64,000 nucleotides of DNA, taken from positions 62,001 through 126,000 of the forward strand of contig NZ_JAFMOY010000123.1 of NCBI RefSeq assembly GCF_019049625.1. Direction: 5' to 3'. A program made the position numbers and the translations under genes. Below are positions 8,427 through 16,726 of this stretch, piece by piece. The DNA is from Rahnella ecdela. Its GTDB lineage: Bacteria; Pseudomonadota; Gammaproteobacteria; Enterobacterales; Enterobacteriaceae. Below the pieces are notes generated by a model, which searched no databases, had not been told where the DNA came from, and was given only the letters and a program-made list of their open reading frames with translations. Position 1 is the first letter of the stretch. Each line of letters opens with the position of its first letter.

Positions 8427-10181
8427 TTATTCAGGCAGCAGCGCGCTGGACGTAAATCCACATGGACCGTTTTCCTGATTTTTGAACCGCCAGCAGTGCT
8501 GATGGTACTTCGCCACAGTATTTCGGTGTGCGACGCTGATAACCGACGTCTGAGGCAATTCGCTCAGCAGCAGAGCATATACCTGTTGCTCGGTTTCATC
8601 ATCCAGCGCGCTGGTGGCTTCATCGAGGAACAGCGTATCCGGTTGGATCAGCAGCGCGCGGGCGAAAGACAACCGCTGCTGTTCACCCGGCGACAGACGC
8701 TGGCTCCAGTTGGCGTAATCATCGAGGATTTCAACCGAGGCCAGATGCGGCAGGCGGCACTGTTCCAGAACCTGCTGCAGGCGTTCATCGGTATATTCGC
8801 GGCTGGCGTCAGGATAACTCAGCGCGTCACGCAGGGTGCCAATCGGGATATAGCTGCGCTGCGGCAGGAACAGGTAACGCTTACCTTCCGCCAGCCCGAT
8901 ATTACCCGAGCCGTAAGGCCAGATCCCGGCGATTGCGCGCAGCAGAGTGGATTTACCACAGCCAGAAGGACCGGCAATCAGCACGCGCTCACCCGGTTTC
9001 ATCGAGGCGGAAACATCACAGAATAGCGGATTACCGTTCGGCAGATTCAGTGTCAGCTTATCGAGTTGCAGGGCGTGTTCGCTGCTCTGACCGACTTTGA
9101 TCCCGCGCGGTTGCGCATTGACCTGATCGATTGCGGCGTTGAAACCGGCAAGACGGTTAACCGTGGCTTTCCAGTTAGCCAGATCGGTAAAGGCATCGAT
9201 GAACCAGGACAACGCCCCCTGTACCTGTCCGAAGGCAGAGGCGATTTGCATCAGCGCACCCATCTGGATGGCGCCGGCAAAATAGCGCGGAGAAGCCACC
9301 AGAATCGGGAAGATATTGGCAAACTGCGCGTAGAAGTTAGAGGCCACGTTCAGACGACGGGTCACGCGCATGATTGACCACCAGTTGGTTTTGATGGATT
9401 CAAATTTGCCGGTCAGCTGGTCATGTTCATTTTTCTCACCGTGATACAACGCGATGGCATCGCTGTTTTCGCGGATACGGATCAGGCCAAAACGGAAGTT
9501 CGCTTCGAACCATTCCTGATTAAATCCTAGTTTTACCAGCGGCTTACCGATATACCAGATAATGAAGGAACCGACGGCAGCGTACAGCAGCGCGAACCAC
9601 AGCATGTAGCCGGGGATTTCAAAGTGGTGTCCCGCCAGCATGAAGTTCAGCGGACCACTGATCGACCACAAAATGAACACGAACGAGAACAGCGTCACCA
9701 CGCTCGACAGCAGCCCGAGTACCAGAGAAAGTGTCCCGCTGGTGAGGGCATTCAGGTCGTCGGAAATACGCTGATCAGGGTTATCGACCTGATGCTGATA
9801 CTCCGTGTAATAATAGGCGTGATTGGTCAGCCACTTCTCCATATACTCTTCGGTCATCCAGCGCCGCCAGCTCATTTGCAGGCCCTGCGTCAGATATACC
9901 CGGTAGATGGCAATCACGATGAACAGCAGCGCCAGCCAGGTAAATTTCCACAGCTGGGCTTTGAACACCGGATAGTTTCTGTTTTGCAGCGCGTCATAAA
10001 ACACGCGGTTCCATTCGTTAAACTGCACGCTGAGGTACACGCCAGCCAGCGAAAGGATGATGATAGTGGTCAACATGCCCCAGGCTCGCCACTTTTCTTC
10101 TGAACGCCAGTAAGGCTTAATTAACTGCCAGACGGCGCCCCATTGCGCCGATTTCCCAGGTTTTTTAGTCATAATAGCCAT
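8427..10181 (-). CDS. ABC exporter, fused permease-ATPase (YddA / SbmA-BacA-related)
   Basis: Half-transporter of about 584 residues. The N-terminal 330 residues form an SbmA/BacA-type membrane domain (ABC_membrane_2) with five to six hydrophobic segments and the family stretch DNPDQRISDDLNAL. The C-terminal ATPase has Walker A GPSGCGKST, signature LSPGEQQR and Walker B TLFLDEATSALD, with the switch His in SVAHR. E. coli YddA and mycobacterial Rv1819c belong to the same family; relatives move peptides or vitamin B12, but the substrate here is unknown. The start is uncertain: ATG codons at 10211, 10181 and 10172 are in frame and none has a convincing RBS. It stands alone. Confidence 0.85.
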   Translation of the reverse strand: MAIMTKKPGKSAQWGAVWQLIKPYWRSEEKWRAWGMLTTIIILSLAGVYLSVQFNEWNRVFYDALQNRNYPVFKAQLWKFTWLALLFIVIAIYRVYLTQGLQMSWRRWMTEEYMEKWLTNHAYYYTEYQHQVDNPDQRISDDLNALTSGTLSLVLGLLSSVVTLFSFVFILWSISGPLNFMLAGHHFEIPGYMLWFALLYAAVGSFIIWYIGKPLVKLGFNQEWFEANFRFGLIRIRENSDAIALYHGEKNEHDQLTGKFESIKTNWWSIMRVTRRLNVASNFYAQFANIFPILVASPRYFAGAIQMGALMQIASAFGQVQGALSWFIDAFTDLANWKATVNRLAGFNAAIDQVNAQPRGIKVGQSSEHALQLDKLTLNLPNGNPLFCDVSASMKPGERVLIAGPSGCGKSTLLRAIAGIWPYGSGNIGLAEGKRYLFLPQRSYIPIGTLRDALSYPDASREYTDERLQQVLEQCRLPHLASVEILDDYANWSQRLSPGEQQRLSFARALLIQPDTLFLDEATSALDDETEQQVYALLLSELPQTSVISVAHRNTVAKYHQHCWRFKNQENGPCGFTSSALLPE

Positions 10182-10310
10182 GTGTAATCGATATGTTGTG
10201 AAGCCAATCATCCCAGAATGAGTGCCTCAGTGCGATAGGGCAATGAGCCACTTGTAAGGATGTTTTTCCAGCACGAAGCTCTGTAGACCACAAAAGTAGA
10301 AGGATGTTTG

Positions 10311-11027
10311 ATGAAAGTCGCAGTGAATTTACTGCTGGTGGCAGGATGTTTTGCCAGTGCTCAGACACTGGCCCAGATTGATGAACCTGATATTGAAGCG
10401 GATTGCGTAAAAACGGGCATTTATGCCGCTGCCGGGAAAGTCGCATATCAGCAGGGAGATCTCGCCAACGCGCGTGAAATTTTCCGTAATCAGGTCGCCT
10501 GGAGTGAGTTTTGCCACAAGCCGCAGGATCAGATAGCGACCGCCTACAACAACATTGCGCTGACCTACATAAAGCAGGGTGATTATCTGAAAGCCAAAGC
10601 CTGGCTGATGCTGGCACCTGCTGACAAAAAATCACAACACAACCTCGGTCTGATCCAGCCAAAACTCGACACATTGCCGCAGGCTGAGAGTCCGGCAGGC
10701 ATTTACTGGCAATATGCCGGTTTTGGCAGCTGGAACATTGTGGAAGTGAAAGGCGAGGAAGCGCAGTTCAAAATCGATTTCAGCGGCTTATATATGGGAC
10801 AGATGTCGTTGTATTACGGCCCGAACACCGGCGAGTTTTCAGTGGTGACGGCAATCAAAGATAATCACGCGATTTACCACGAAGCCGACGATGCCTCCGC
10901 CGGGGGCGGTGAATGCAGCGTCGATATGAATTTCGACCCGCAAAACGTGAAACTGCATACCACCGGCGACTGCGGTTTCGGCCACAACGTGCAAGCCGAA
11001 GGCGGCTTTGTACGGGTGACGCAGTAG
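10311..11027 (+). CDS. Secreted periplasmic protein with TPR-like helices, function unknown
   Basis: A 238-residue protein with an N-terminal signal peptide (MKVAVNLLLVAGCFASAQTLAQ). Residues about 35-110 look like two tetratricopeptide repeats (VAYQQGDLANAREIF; NIALTYIKQGDYLKAKAWL). The C-terminal half (about 125-238) is beta-rich with aromatic and glycine residues (YWQYAGFGSWNIVEV) and has Cys pairs that could form disulfides. RBS AAGGA lies 8 bases before the ATG. It is divergent from the ABC exporter and probably monocistronic. I do not recognise the family and assign no function. Confidence 0.7.
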   Translation: MKVAVNLLLVAGCFASAQTLAQIDEPDIEADCVKTGIYAAAGKVAYQQGDLANAREIFRNQVAWSEFCHKPQDQIATAYNNIALTYIKQGDYLKAKAWLMLAPADKKSQHNLGLIQPKLDTLPQAESPAGIYWQYAGFGSWNIVEVKGEEAQFKIDFSGLYMGQMSLYYGPNTGEFSVVTAIKDNHAIYHEADDASAGGGECSVDMNFDPQNVKLHTTGDCGFGHNVQAEGGFVRVTQ

Positions 11028-11034
11028 ATCTGAG

Positions 11035-11058
11035 CCCCCTCCCCTTTAGGAGGGGGCA
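11035..11058. terminator. GC-rich hairpin between convergent genes
   Basis: GCCCCCTCC/GGAGGGGGC forms a strong stem between the TPR protein gene and the convergent DUF805 gene. It lacks a clear T tract, so it may be an imperfect terminator or an mRNA 3' stabilising hairpin. Confidence 0.55.
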
Positions 11059-11071
11059 GATCGAATCTTTT

Positions 11072-11404
11072 CTATGCCTGAGGATCTACCACATAAGGAC
11101 CGAAGCAGTTGTCTTCAGGATCGCTTTGGAAGAACATCAGGATCAGATTGAAGACCGGGCACAGCACCCACCAGCCGCTGTATCCTGCATCGTGATTACG
11201 ACGCACGGCTAATGCCAGGCTGGGAAGGAAAATGAATAATGAGTAAAGCAAAGACGTTAAATATTCATCACCAAACATCATGGCAATAATGCTCACACCA
11301 ATTGAAATAAGAATATTGAATAACACGAACCACCAATACTCTCTTCTTTGTGCTCGCCCAGAAAAGTTAGCGTAATTTTTAATTGCCTTCAAATACCAAT
11401 TCAT
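11072..11404 (-). CDS. DUF805 inner-membrane protein (YhaH/YhaI-like)
   Basis: Small integral membrane protein, 110 residues, with three to four hydrophobic helices. The DUF805 hallmarks are visible: an N-terminal FSGRAQRREYWWFVLFN stretch, central ALAVRRNHDAGYSGWW, and an acidic tail DPEDNCFGP. Function of the family is unknown. RBS AGGA sits 6 bases before the ATG. It is a single-gene unit convergent with the TPR-like protein gene. Confidence 0.88.
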   Translation of the reverse strand: MNWYLKAIKNYANFSGRAQRREYWWFVLFNILISIGVSIIAMMFGDEYLTSLLYSLFIFLPSLALAVRRNHDAGYSGWWVLCPVFNLILMFFQSDPEDNCFGPYVVDPQA

Positions 11405-11706
11405 AATAATCCTTTATATAAAGTTAATTCAGGCTCGCCTCTGTGTATGACAGAGTCCGTATGCCTGGAAGTGGAGAGGGATGTGATCCGGCAGAAGTCT
11501 AATATGAGGGGCTTGCGGGTTCAATTTTTAATTAACAGTTTGTTATTTCTGAATAATTACTTTTCAGTTCTTTTTGGAAATCATTAAGGGTAAGTGAGTG
11601 ATAAATATTAATACGTTTGTTTTTTCATTTTTTTAAAATAAAAATCAGCGGGGAGTAATTCCGCCGCTTTGATTGGCTAATTATTTATAAATAATATCTA
11701 TTAAAG
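11405..11706. other. AT-rich intergenic stretch without a recognisable gene
   Basis: These 302 bases are markedly A+T-rich compared with their surroundings. Apart from the terminator at 11647-11676 and the DUF805 promoter region I see nothing coding. Confidence 0.6.
11647..11676 (-). terminator. Terminator of the broken MBL-fold gene
   Basis: On the minus strand AGCGG/CCGCT forms a stem-loop followed by GATTTTTATTTT, just after the stop codon of the metallo-beta-lactamase-fold remnant. Confidence 0.6.
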
Positions 11707-12060
11707 TCACTGCATTTCGCCCTTCAATACTTTCGCGCTCAGTTCTAATGACGAATCATCCTTAAGTTGCGGCCCCCAGAAAGCCACTTTTCGGTCTTTA
11801 GTGGCATTGATCTGATCCACCGTCGCCTGCGTAGCCACCACTTTTGCTTGCGGGAAGGCGGCGCGGATCGCATCCAGCCCGAAGTAGAAATCAGGGTCTG
11901 ACTGGCTGATGTAAACCGTGGTCAGTTTTTTGCCGCTCGCTTTGATCATCTCCACCAGTTTTTCAGCGTCATTGCGCTGGAACTGCGCGTCGATCAATAC
12001 CGCTTTTTTTCGCCGGTAATGATTTCCGAGAACACCGGGAAATGCTGTCTTTGGCAGCTG
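11707..12060 (-). pseudogene. Metallo-beta-lactamase-fold hydrolase remnant (truncated both ends, frameshifted)
   Basis: The readable part (KAVLIDAQF through KVAFWGPQL) matches MBL-fold hydrolases of the type that normally run near 290 residues. Three lesions are visible. (1) The upstream piece FPVFSEIITGEK is in another frame, out of register by one base at a run of seven A/T (12004-12010). (2) Nothing recognisable as the first 30 or so residues exists upstream. (3) The C-terminus stops after about 95 residues of the second piece, with no second half. In addition the usual His of the S-H-x-D-P-D motif reads Gln (ISQSDPDFYFG), which removes a metal ligand. I judge this gene dead. Confidence 0.8.
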
Positions 12061-12215
12061 AAATGGCCAGCGTGGCAGTGATTGCGGTCAGTGAAATCCT
12101 GCGACGACATCCGCAGGTGAGTATCGATCTTCAGCTGGAAAGCCGGGCGATCAATCTGGTGGAGTGGTTTAAAGAGAACCCGCGCTGGCTTTCGCTTAAA
12201 GAGGAAAAGCGCTGA
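12042..12215 (+). pseudogene. LysR-type regulator remnant
   Basis: A short open frame reads SEILRRHPQVSIDLQLESR then AINLV, the typical start of the LysR effector-binding domain. It jumps directly to EWFKENPRWLSLKEEKR, which looks like a LysR C-terminal end. The helix-turn-helix half and the middle of the effector domain are missing. It abuts the 5' end of the broken MBL gene, as expected if a divergent LysR/MBL pair lost its shared centre. Confidence 0.6.
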
Positions 12216-12432
12216 GCTGAGGGGAAAGAAATCACTGGAATCGGTTCCTTTTCCGCTTTTATCGCATTTTCTGCAATGTATTGTTATGTAAAGATTAATC
12301 CGGAAGGTGGGTGTTTTTCAGGCCGTGAGGGCACAGACTGCGTCTGGTCAAAAGTGTGATCAACGTGGTATTTAAGCCAGTCCGGCGTGATGCCGGAGCC
12401 TTTACTCATAACTAAAAATATCCGGAGCTTTT

Positions 12433-13596
12433 ATGCCTGTCGCACTCCTGGCACTGGCGCTCAGCGCGTTTGCCATCGGTACCACCGAATTCGTCATTAT
12501 GGGGCTGCTCCCCAACGTGGCGGGGGATCTGAATGTCAGTATTCCTTCTGCAGGCTGGTTAATCAGCGGATACGCACTGGGCGTGGCGATCGGCGCGCCG
12601 ATCATGGCCGTGCTGACGGCAAAACTGCCGCGCAAGAAAACCCTGCTGCTGCTGATGAGCATCTTTATTATTGGCAACGTGATGTGCGCGCTATCCTACA
12701 GTTACGGCTTCCTGATGCTGGCGCGCGTGATAACCGCCCTGTGTCATGGTGCATTCTTCGGGATTGGCGCGGTAGTAGCGGCCAGTCTGGTGGCACCGAA
12801 TCGTCGGGCTTCAGCCGTGGCGCTGATGTTCACGGGGCTGACGCTGGCTAACGTGCTGGGTGTTCCGCTCGGTACTGCGCTCGGACAAGCTTTCGGCTGG
12901 CGCTCGACGTTCTGGGTCGTCGCGGTAATTGGCGTGGCATCGCTGTTTGCGCTGTATAAAAATCTGCCGGATAAGAAAGAAGAAGAGCCGACCGATCTGC
13001 GTAAGGAAATTCGGGCGCTGGGCAGCCTCGGCCTGTGGCTGTCGCTGTCGATCACCATTTTCTTTGCGGCAGCAATGTTCGCGCTGTTCACTTATATCGC
13101 GCCAATTCTTACGCAAATCACCGGCGTGTCTGAGCACGGTGTCAGCTGGACGCTGCTGCTGATTGGCCTCGGTCTGACCATCGGTAACGTGCTTGGCGGG
13201 CGTCTGGCGGACTGGCGTCTGGGTATTTCGCTGACCATGACCTTCCTGATGATCACGATATTCTCCGTGCTGTTCAGCTATACCAGCGTTCATCTGGTGG
13301 CTGCTGAAATCACGCTGTTTATCTGGGCGATGGTGAACTTTGCTGCGGTGCCTGCATTGCAGGTGAACGTGGTGACTTACGGCAAAAATGCGCCGAATCT
13401 GGTTTCCACGCTGAATATTGCTGCCTTTAACGTCGGTAACGCGCTGGGTGCGTGGGTCGGTGGTGCGGTTATTGAACGTGGCATGGGGCTGAGCACCGTA
13501 CCTCTGGCGGCGGGCGGACTGGGCGCAATCGGCTTCGTGCTTTGCGTGATCACTTTCCGTCGTGCGGCGAAAAAAGCGGAAAAAGCGGCGGCGTAA
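12433..13596 (+). CDS. MFS drug/sugar efflux transporter, DHA1 (AraJ/YdhP-like)
   Basis: Inner-membrane exporter of 387 residues with twelve predicted helices. The opening motif FAIGTTEFVIMGLLPNVA is diagnostic of the AraJ/YdhP/SotB branch of the DHA1 family, and the second-half GGRLADWR loop fits motif A-like sequence. RBS CCGGAG lies 5-6 bases before the ATG. It is monocistronic and ends at a strong terminator. Substrate is unknown; relatives export sugars, purine ribonucleosides or drugs. Confidence 0.85.
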   Translation: MPVALLALALSAFAIGTTEFVIMGLLPNVAGDLNVSIPSAGWLISGYALGVAIGAPIMAVLTAKLPRKKTLLLLMSIFIIGNVMCALSYSYGFLMLARVITALCHGAFFGIGAVVAASLVAPNRRASAVALMFTGLTLANVLGVPLGTALGQAFGWRSTFWVVAVIGVASLFALYKNLPDKKEEEPTDLRKEIRALGSLGLWLSLSITIFFAAAMFALFTYIAPILTQITGVSEHGVSWTLLLIGLGLTIGNVLGGRLADWRLGISLTMTFLMITIFSVLFSYTSVHLVAAEITLFIWAMVNFAAVPALQVNVVTYGKNAPNLVSTLNIAAFNVGNALGAWVGGAVIERGMGLSTVPLAAGGLGAIGFVLCVITFRRAAKKAEKAAA

Positions 13597-13616
13597 TTCA
13601 GTACTTTTAGAAAACA

Positions 13617-13653
13617 AAAGGCCACACGGAATTACTCCTGTGTGGCCTTTTTT
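13617..13653. terminator. Bidirectional terminator between MFS gene and lysR
   Basis: AAAGGCCACAC/GTGTGGCCTTTTTT forms a stem with A and T tracts on either side, shared by two convergent genes. Confidence 0.9.
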
Positions 13654-13661
13654 GTTTCTGT

Positions 13662-14597
13662 TCAGTACATCAGCGCGGCTTCAAGGCGTTCTGCAAAACG
13701 TTGCGCCTGCTGATGGCAATGCTCAGCAAACGTGGTGACCAGCGCAGAAGCGGGGCGATGCAGCGGCCTGATCAGGCTGACGGTGAAGGGCACGACGATG
13801 CTGAATTCCCGCAGTACGACGCCGTTCTCGCTGTTATTAACAGAATAATCCAACGCTGTCAGCGGGTTGACTATAGAGACGCCCGCGCCTTCGCGCACCA
13901 TGCTGCACACCGATGCGGCGCTGTGCGTTTCCATCACCAGCCGCCGGTTCACCTGTTGTTCGGTGAACAGCGCATCGAGTAATTGCCGGTAACTGTCGGT
14001 CGCCGACAGGCTGATAAAATTCAGGCCGCTGAAATCCTGTGGCGTGAGACATCGCTTCGCCGCCAGCGGATGTCCGGCGGGCAGCACGCACACTTCGTTC
14101 AGCGTCAGCAGTGTCTGGCGCTCGGTTCCCGCAGGCGTGTGAGTGTTTTCCGTCAGCCCTAAATCATGGCGCTGCGCCGAGAGCCATTCTTCCAGCAGCG
14201 GCGATTCCTGCGGCACAATATTAAAACTGACGTCGGGAAAGCGGTCGAGAAACGGCTTACATACCGCAGGCAGTAAAGACTGACTGAACACCGGCAGGCA
14301 GGCGATCGATAACTGCGCCTGCTCGAACTGACGGATGCTTTGTGCCGCGCTGACGATCCTGTCCAGCCCGTAATACGAACGCTGCACTTCCTCAAACAAC
14401 CGCAAACCCTGAACCGTCGGATACAAACGCCCGCGCAGGCGCTCGAACAACTGAAGATTCAGCAGCATTTCACAGCGCGCCAGCTCGCGGCTGACCGTCG
14501 GCTGCGACGTATTGAGTAAGGCGGCGGCTTCGGTCAGATTGCCGGTGGTCATTACCGCATGAAAAATTTCGATATGGCGCAGGGAAATCGCAGGCAT
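13662..14597 (-). CDS. lysR: LysR, transcriptional activator of lysA
   Basis: The founder of the LysR family: it activates lysA when diaminopimelate is available and represses itself. The 311 residues equal the E. coli length. The N-terminal winged helix (LRHIEIFHAVMTTGNLTEAAALL, then TSQPTVSRELARCE) leads to a two-lobed effector domain (about 90-300). It is divergent from lysA with 133 bases between the start codons, the standard arrangement for this regulator and its target. Confidence 0.96.
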   Translation of the reverse strand: MPAISLRHIEIFHAVMTTGNLTEAAALLNTSQPTVSRELARCEMLLNLQLFERLRGRLYPTVQGLRLFEEVQRSYYGLDRIVSAAQSIRQFEQAQLSIACLPVFSQSLLPAVCKPFLDRFPDVSFNIVPQESPLLEEWLSAQRHDLGLTENTHTPAGTERQTLLTLNEVCVLPAGHPLAAKRCLTPQDFSGLNFISLSATDSYRQLLDALFTEQQVNRRLVMETHSAASVCSMVREGAGVSIVNPLTALDYSVNNSENGVVLREFSIVVPFTVSLIRPLHRPASALVTTFAEHCHQQAQRFAERLEAALMY

Positions 14598-14730
14598 GGT
14601 TTATCCGGTGAGCGGAGCGAGTTATCCATATCATAATTGAATAGACTGGCCTGAAATAGATATTTTATCGCCGGTGAGTCACGCGGCATACTGAGGGAAA
14701 TATGACTGAATTCACCTGACGGAAAATCTT

Positions 14731-15990
14731 ATGCCACGCGCCCTGAATGACATGTCTACTGCGCTTAACGCCGCAAATTTACTGGCCCTGCCGCAACAAT
14801 TTGGCTGCCCTGTGTGGGCGTATGATGCGGAAATTATCAAAGCGCGCATCGCGCAGTTGCGTCAGTTTGACGTTATCCGTTTTGCGCAGAAAGCCTGTTC
14901 CAATATTCATATTCTGCGTCTGATGCGCGAGCAGGGCGTGAAGGTTGATTCCGTTTCTCTGGGCGAGATTGAACGTGCGCTGGTGGCCGGTTTTATTCCG
15001 GGCCGCGAAGACAGCGAAATTGTCTTTACCGCCGACGTGCTGGATCAGCCGACGCTGGAGCGAGTAACGGCGCTGGATATTCCGGTGAACGCCGGTTCCA
15101 TCGACATGCTCAGCCAGATTGGGCAGCACAAAGCCGGACATCCGGTGTGGCTGCGTGTGAATCCGGGCTTCGGTCACGGTCACAGTCAGAAAACCAATAC
15201 CGGCGGCGAAAACAGCAAACACGGGATCTGGTATGCCGATTTGCCACAGGCAATGGCAGAAATCAGCCGGTACGGCCTTAAACTGGTCGGTATTCATATG
15301 CATATCGGTTCCGGCGTGGATTACGGACATCTGGAGCAGGTTTGCGATGCGATGGTGCGTCAGGTGATTGAAACCGGACAAGATATCGAAGCGATTTCAG
15401 CCGGTGGCGGTCTGTCGATCCCTTATCATTTCGAAGAAGAATCCATAGATACCGGCCACTATTTTGGCCTGTGGAACCGTGCGCGTGAACAAATCGCCGC
15501 GCATCTGGGGCATGAAATCAAACTGGAAATCGAACCGGGACGTTTCCTGGTGGCGGAATCCGGCGTGCTGGTGGCGCAGATCCGTGCGGTAAAAGACATG
15601 GGCAGTCGTCATTTTGTGTTGTGCGATGCGGGCTTTAATGACCTGATGCGTCCGGCCATGTACGGCAGCTATCACCATATTTCGCTGTTACCGGCTGATG
15701 GTCGTGACGTGAGCGGACAGCCGCTGACCGAAGCAGTGATTGCCGGTCCTTTGTGCGAATCCGGCGACGTGTTCACCCAGCAGGCAGGCGGCGGAGTAGA
15801 AACCTTCCCGTTACCGCCGGTACAAATTGGCGATTATCTGGTATTCCACGACACCGGCGCGTACGGTGCTTCGATGTCATCTAACTACAACACCCGTCCG
15901 CTGTTGCCGGAAGTGTTGTTTGAAAATGGCGTGCCAAGATTGATTCGTCGCAGGCAGACGGTGGAAGAATTGATCGCTTTAGAACTGTAA
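14731..15990 (+). CDS. lysA: Diaminopimelate decarboxylase
   Basis: Last step of lysine synthesis: meso-diaminopimelate to L-lysine plus CO2, PLP-dependent, cytosolic. 419 residues, fold III decarboxylase. The PLP Lys lies in VIRFAQKACSN, the substrate/PLP-phosphate loop in SAGGGLSIPY and GIHMHIGSG, and the active-site Cys in AGPLCESGDVF. The ATG giving MPRALND matches the start position of E. coli LysA. An ERIC repeat begins directly after the stop codon. Confidence 0.97.
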   Translation: MPRALNDMSTALNAANLLALPQQFGCPVWAYDAEIIKARIAQLRQFDVIRFAQKACSNIHILRLMREQGVKVDSVSLGEIERALVAGFIPGREDSEIVFTADVLDQPTLERVTALDIPVNAGSIDMLSQIGQHKAGHPVWLRVNPGFGHGHSQKTNTGGENSKHGIWYADLPQAMAEISRYGLKLVGIHMHIGSGVDYGHLEQVCDAMVRQVIETGQDIEAISAGGGLSIPYHFEEESIDTGHYFGLWNRAREQIAAHLGHEIKLEIEPGRFLVAESGVLVAQIRAVKDMGSRHFVLCDAGFNDLMRPAMYGSYHHISLLPADGRDVSGQPLTEAVIAGPLCESGDVFTQQAGGGVETFPLPPVQIGDYLVFHDTGAYGASMSSNYNTRPLLPEVLFENGVPRLIRRRQTVEELIALEL

Positions 15991-16113
15991 TCCCCGCTAT
16001 CCTCCGAGCTGAATCTGCGTTGGCTGCGTTCATGAACCCCGGTCACATACTTGTGTATGCTCCCGGGGATTCACTCAGTTGCCGCCTTGATTCTGCTCGA
16101 ATGATTTAGGGGA
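15991..16113. repeat. ERIC (enterobacterial repetitive intergenic consensus) element, copy 1
   Basis: Imperfect palindrome of about 120 bases with the ERIC core: TGTATGCTCCCGGGGATTCAC corresponds to the ERIC1R core and GCGTTCATGAACCCCGGTCAC to the ERIC2 side, flanked by inverted ends GAGCTGAATC and GATTCTGCTC. It fills the space between lysA and the PTS IIA gene, and resembles copy 2 at 54437-54561. Confidence 0.82.
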
Positions 16114-16127
16114 GTTTCGTGTTGAAT

Positions 16128-16448
16128 TCACTGTTTTTCAAACATCTCTTTTCTCAGTAACACGATTTCTTCTGCCAGATCACGGCACAGCATCGCGGTC
16201 ATCAGATGGTCCTGCGAGTGCACCATGATCAGATTCACCGGTATTTTGCCCACGCCTTCATCCAGACCTATCAGTTGTGTCTGCACTTTGTGTGCGACAC
16301 GGGCCGCGTCGTCCGAGGCTTTCAGCATCGCGTCCGCCTGTTCCCATTCTTTTTTACGCGCATGCTGAATCGCCATCATCGCGTTAGATCGTGCTTCTCC
16401 GGCGTTGATCAATAACTCCATCACCGTTTGTTCCAGATCGAATTCCAT
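16128..16448 (-). CDS. PTS EIIA, lactose/cellobiose family (ChbA-like)
   Basis: Cytosolic phosphocarrier that passes phosphate from HPr to the IIB protein of the same system. 106 residues, all-helical, trimeric family. The phospho-accepting His lies in NLIMVHSQDHLMTAM. The start at MEFDLEQTV follows a clear GGAG at 7 bases; an upstream TTG in the same frame would add 19 unlikely residues and run through the operator. It is divergent from the IIC-GH1-IIB operon and completes that transport system. Confidence 0.9.
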   Translation of the reverse strand: MEFDLEQTVMELLINAGEARSNAMMAIQHARKKEWEQADAMLKASDDAARVAHKVQTQLIGLDEGVGKIPVNLIMVHSQDHLMTAMLCRDLAEEIVLLRKEMFEKQ

Positions 16449-16458
16449 CAAAAACTCC

Positions 16459-16475
16459 AAATTGGTATACCAGAA
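16459..16475. promoter_or_regulatory. UxuR/ExuR-type operator 1
   Basis: AAATTGGTATACCAGAA nearly equals the UxuR/ExuR consensus AAATTGGTATACCAATTT. It lies 11-27 bases upstream of the IIA start codon. A second, perfectly palindromic copy is centred 32 bases away, and a UxuR-like regulator is encoded at 19901. Confidence 0.72.
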
Positions 16476-16490
16476 AAGTGTGAATTCATC

Positions 16491-16508
16491 ATATTGGAAT
16501 TCCAATAT
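16491..16508. promoter_or_regulatory. UxuR/ExuR-type operator 2 (perfect palindrome)
   Basis: ATATTGGAATTCCAATAT is an exact 18-base inverted repeat keeping the TTGG-N4-CCAA frame of UxuR/ExuR sites. Its centre is 32 bases (about three helical turns) from operator 1, suggesting cooperative binding between the divergent PTS transcripts. Confidence 0.7.
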
Positions 16509-16726
16509 TCACATGTGAGAACGCTGTCACAGAAATTAATTCGTATTCCGCTATTTTTTGGCATGCCACATTACGCAAAGATCGCCGAAAAGTGGCCGAC
16601 AGGATAATTAACAGAACCGGATTCTGACTCAGCTTCGGGCGACACCTTTAATCCTCATTCAATATAAAAAGGTGAAGACGAAACCAACACCTGTGAAGTA
16701 TAGAAAAAAGAAAATGAGGTGCTGTC

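Noticed and set aside
12811-13617. 268-codon open frame opposite the MFS gene
   Set aside because: Shadow frame with Arg/Gln/His-rich low-complexity composition; the opposite strand encodes a clear MFS transporter.
16511-16533. CRP site TGTGA...TCACA in the divergent PTS promoter
   Set aside because: The half-sites are separated by eight bases, not six, so it does not fit CRP or FNR binding geometry.
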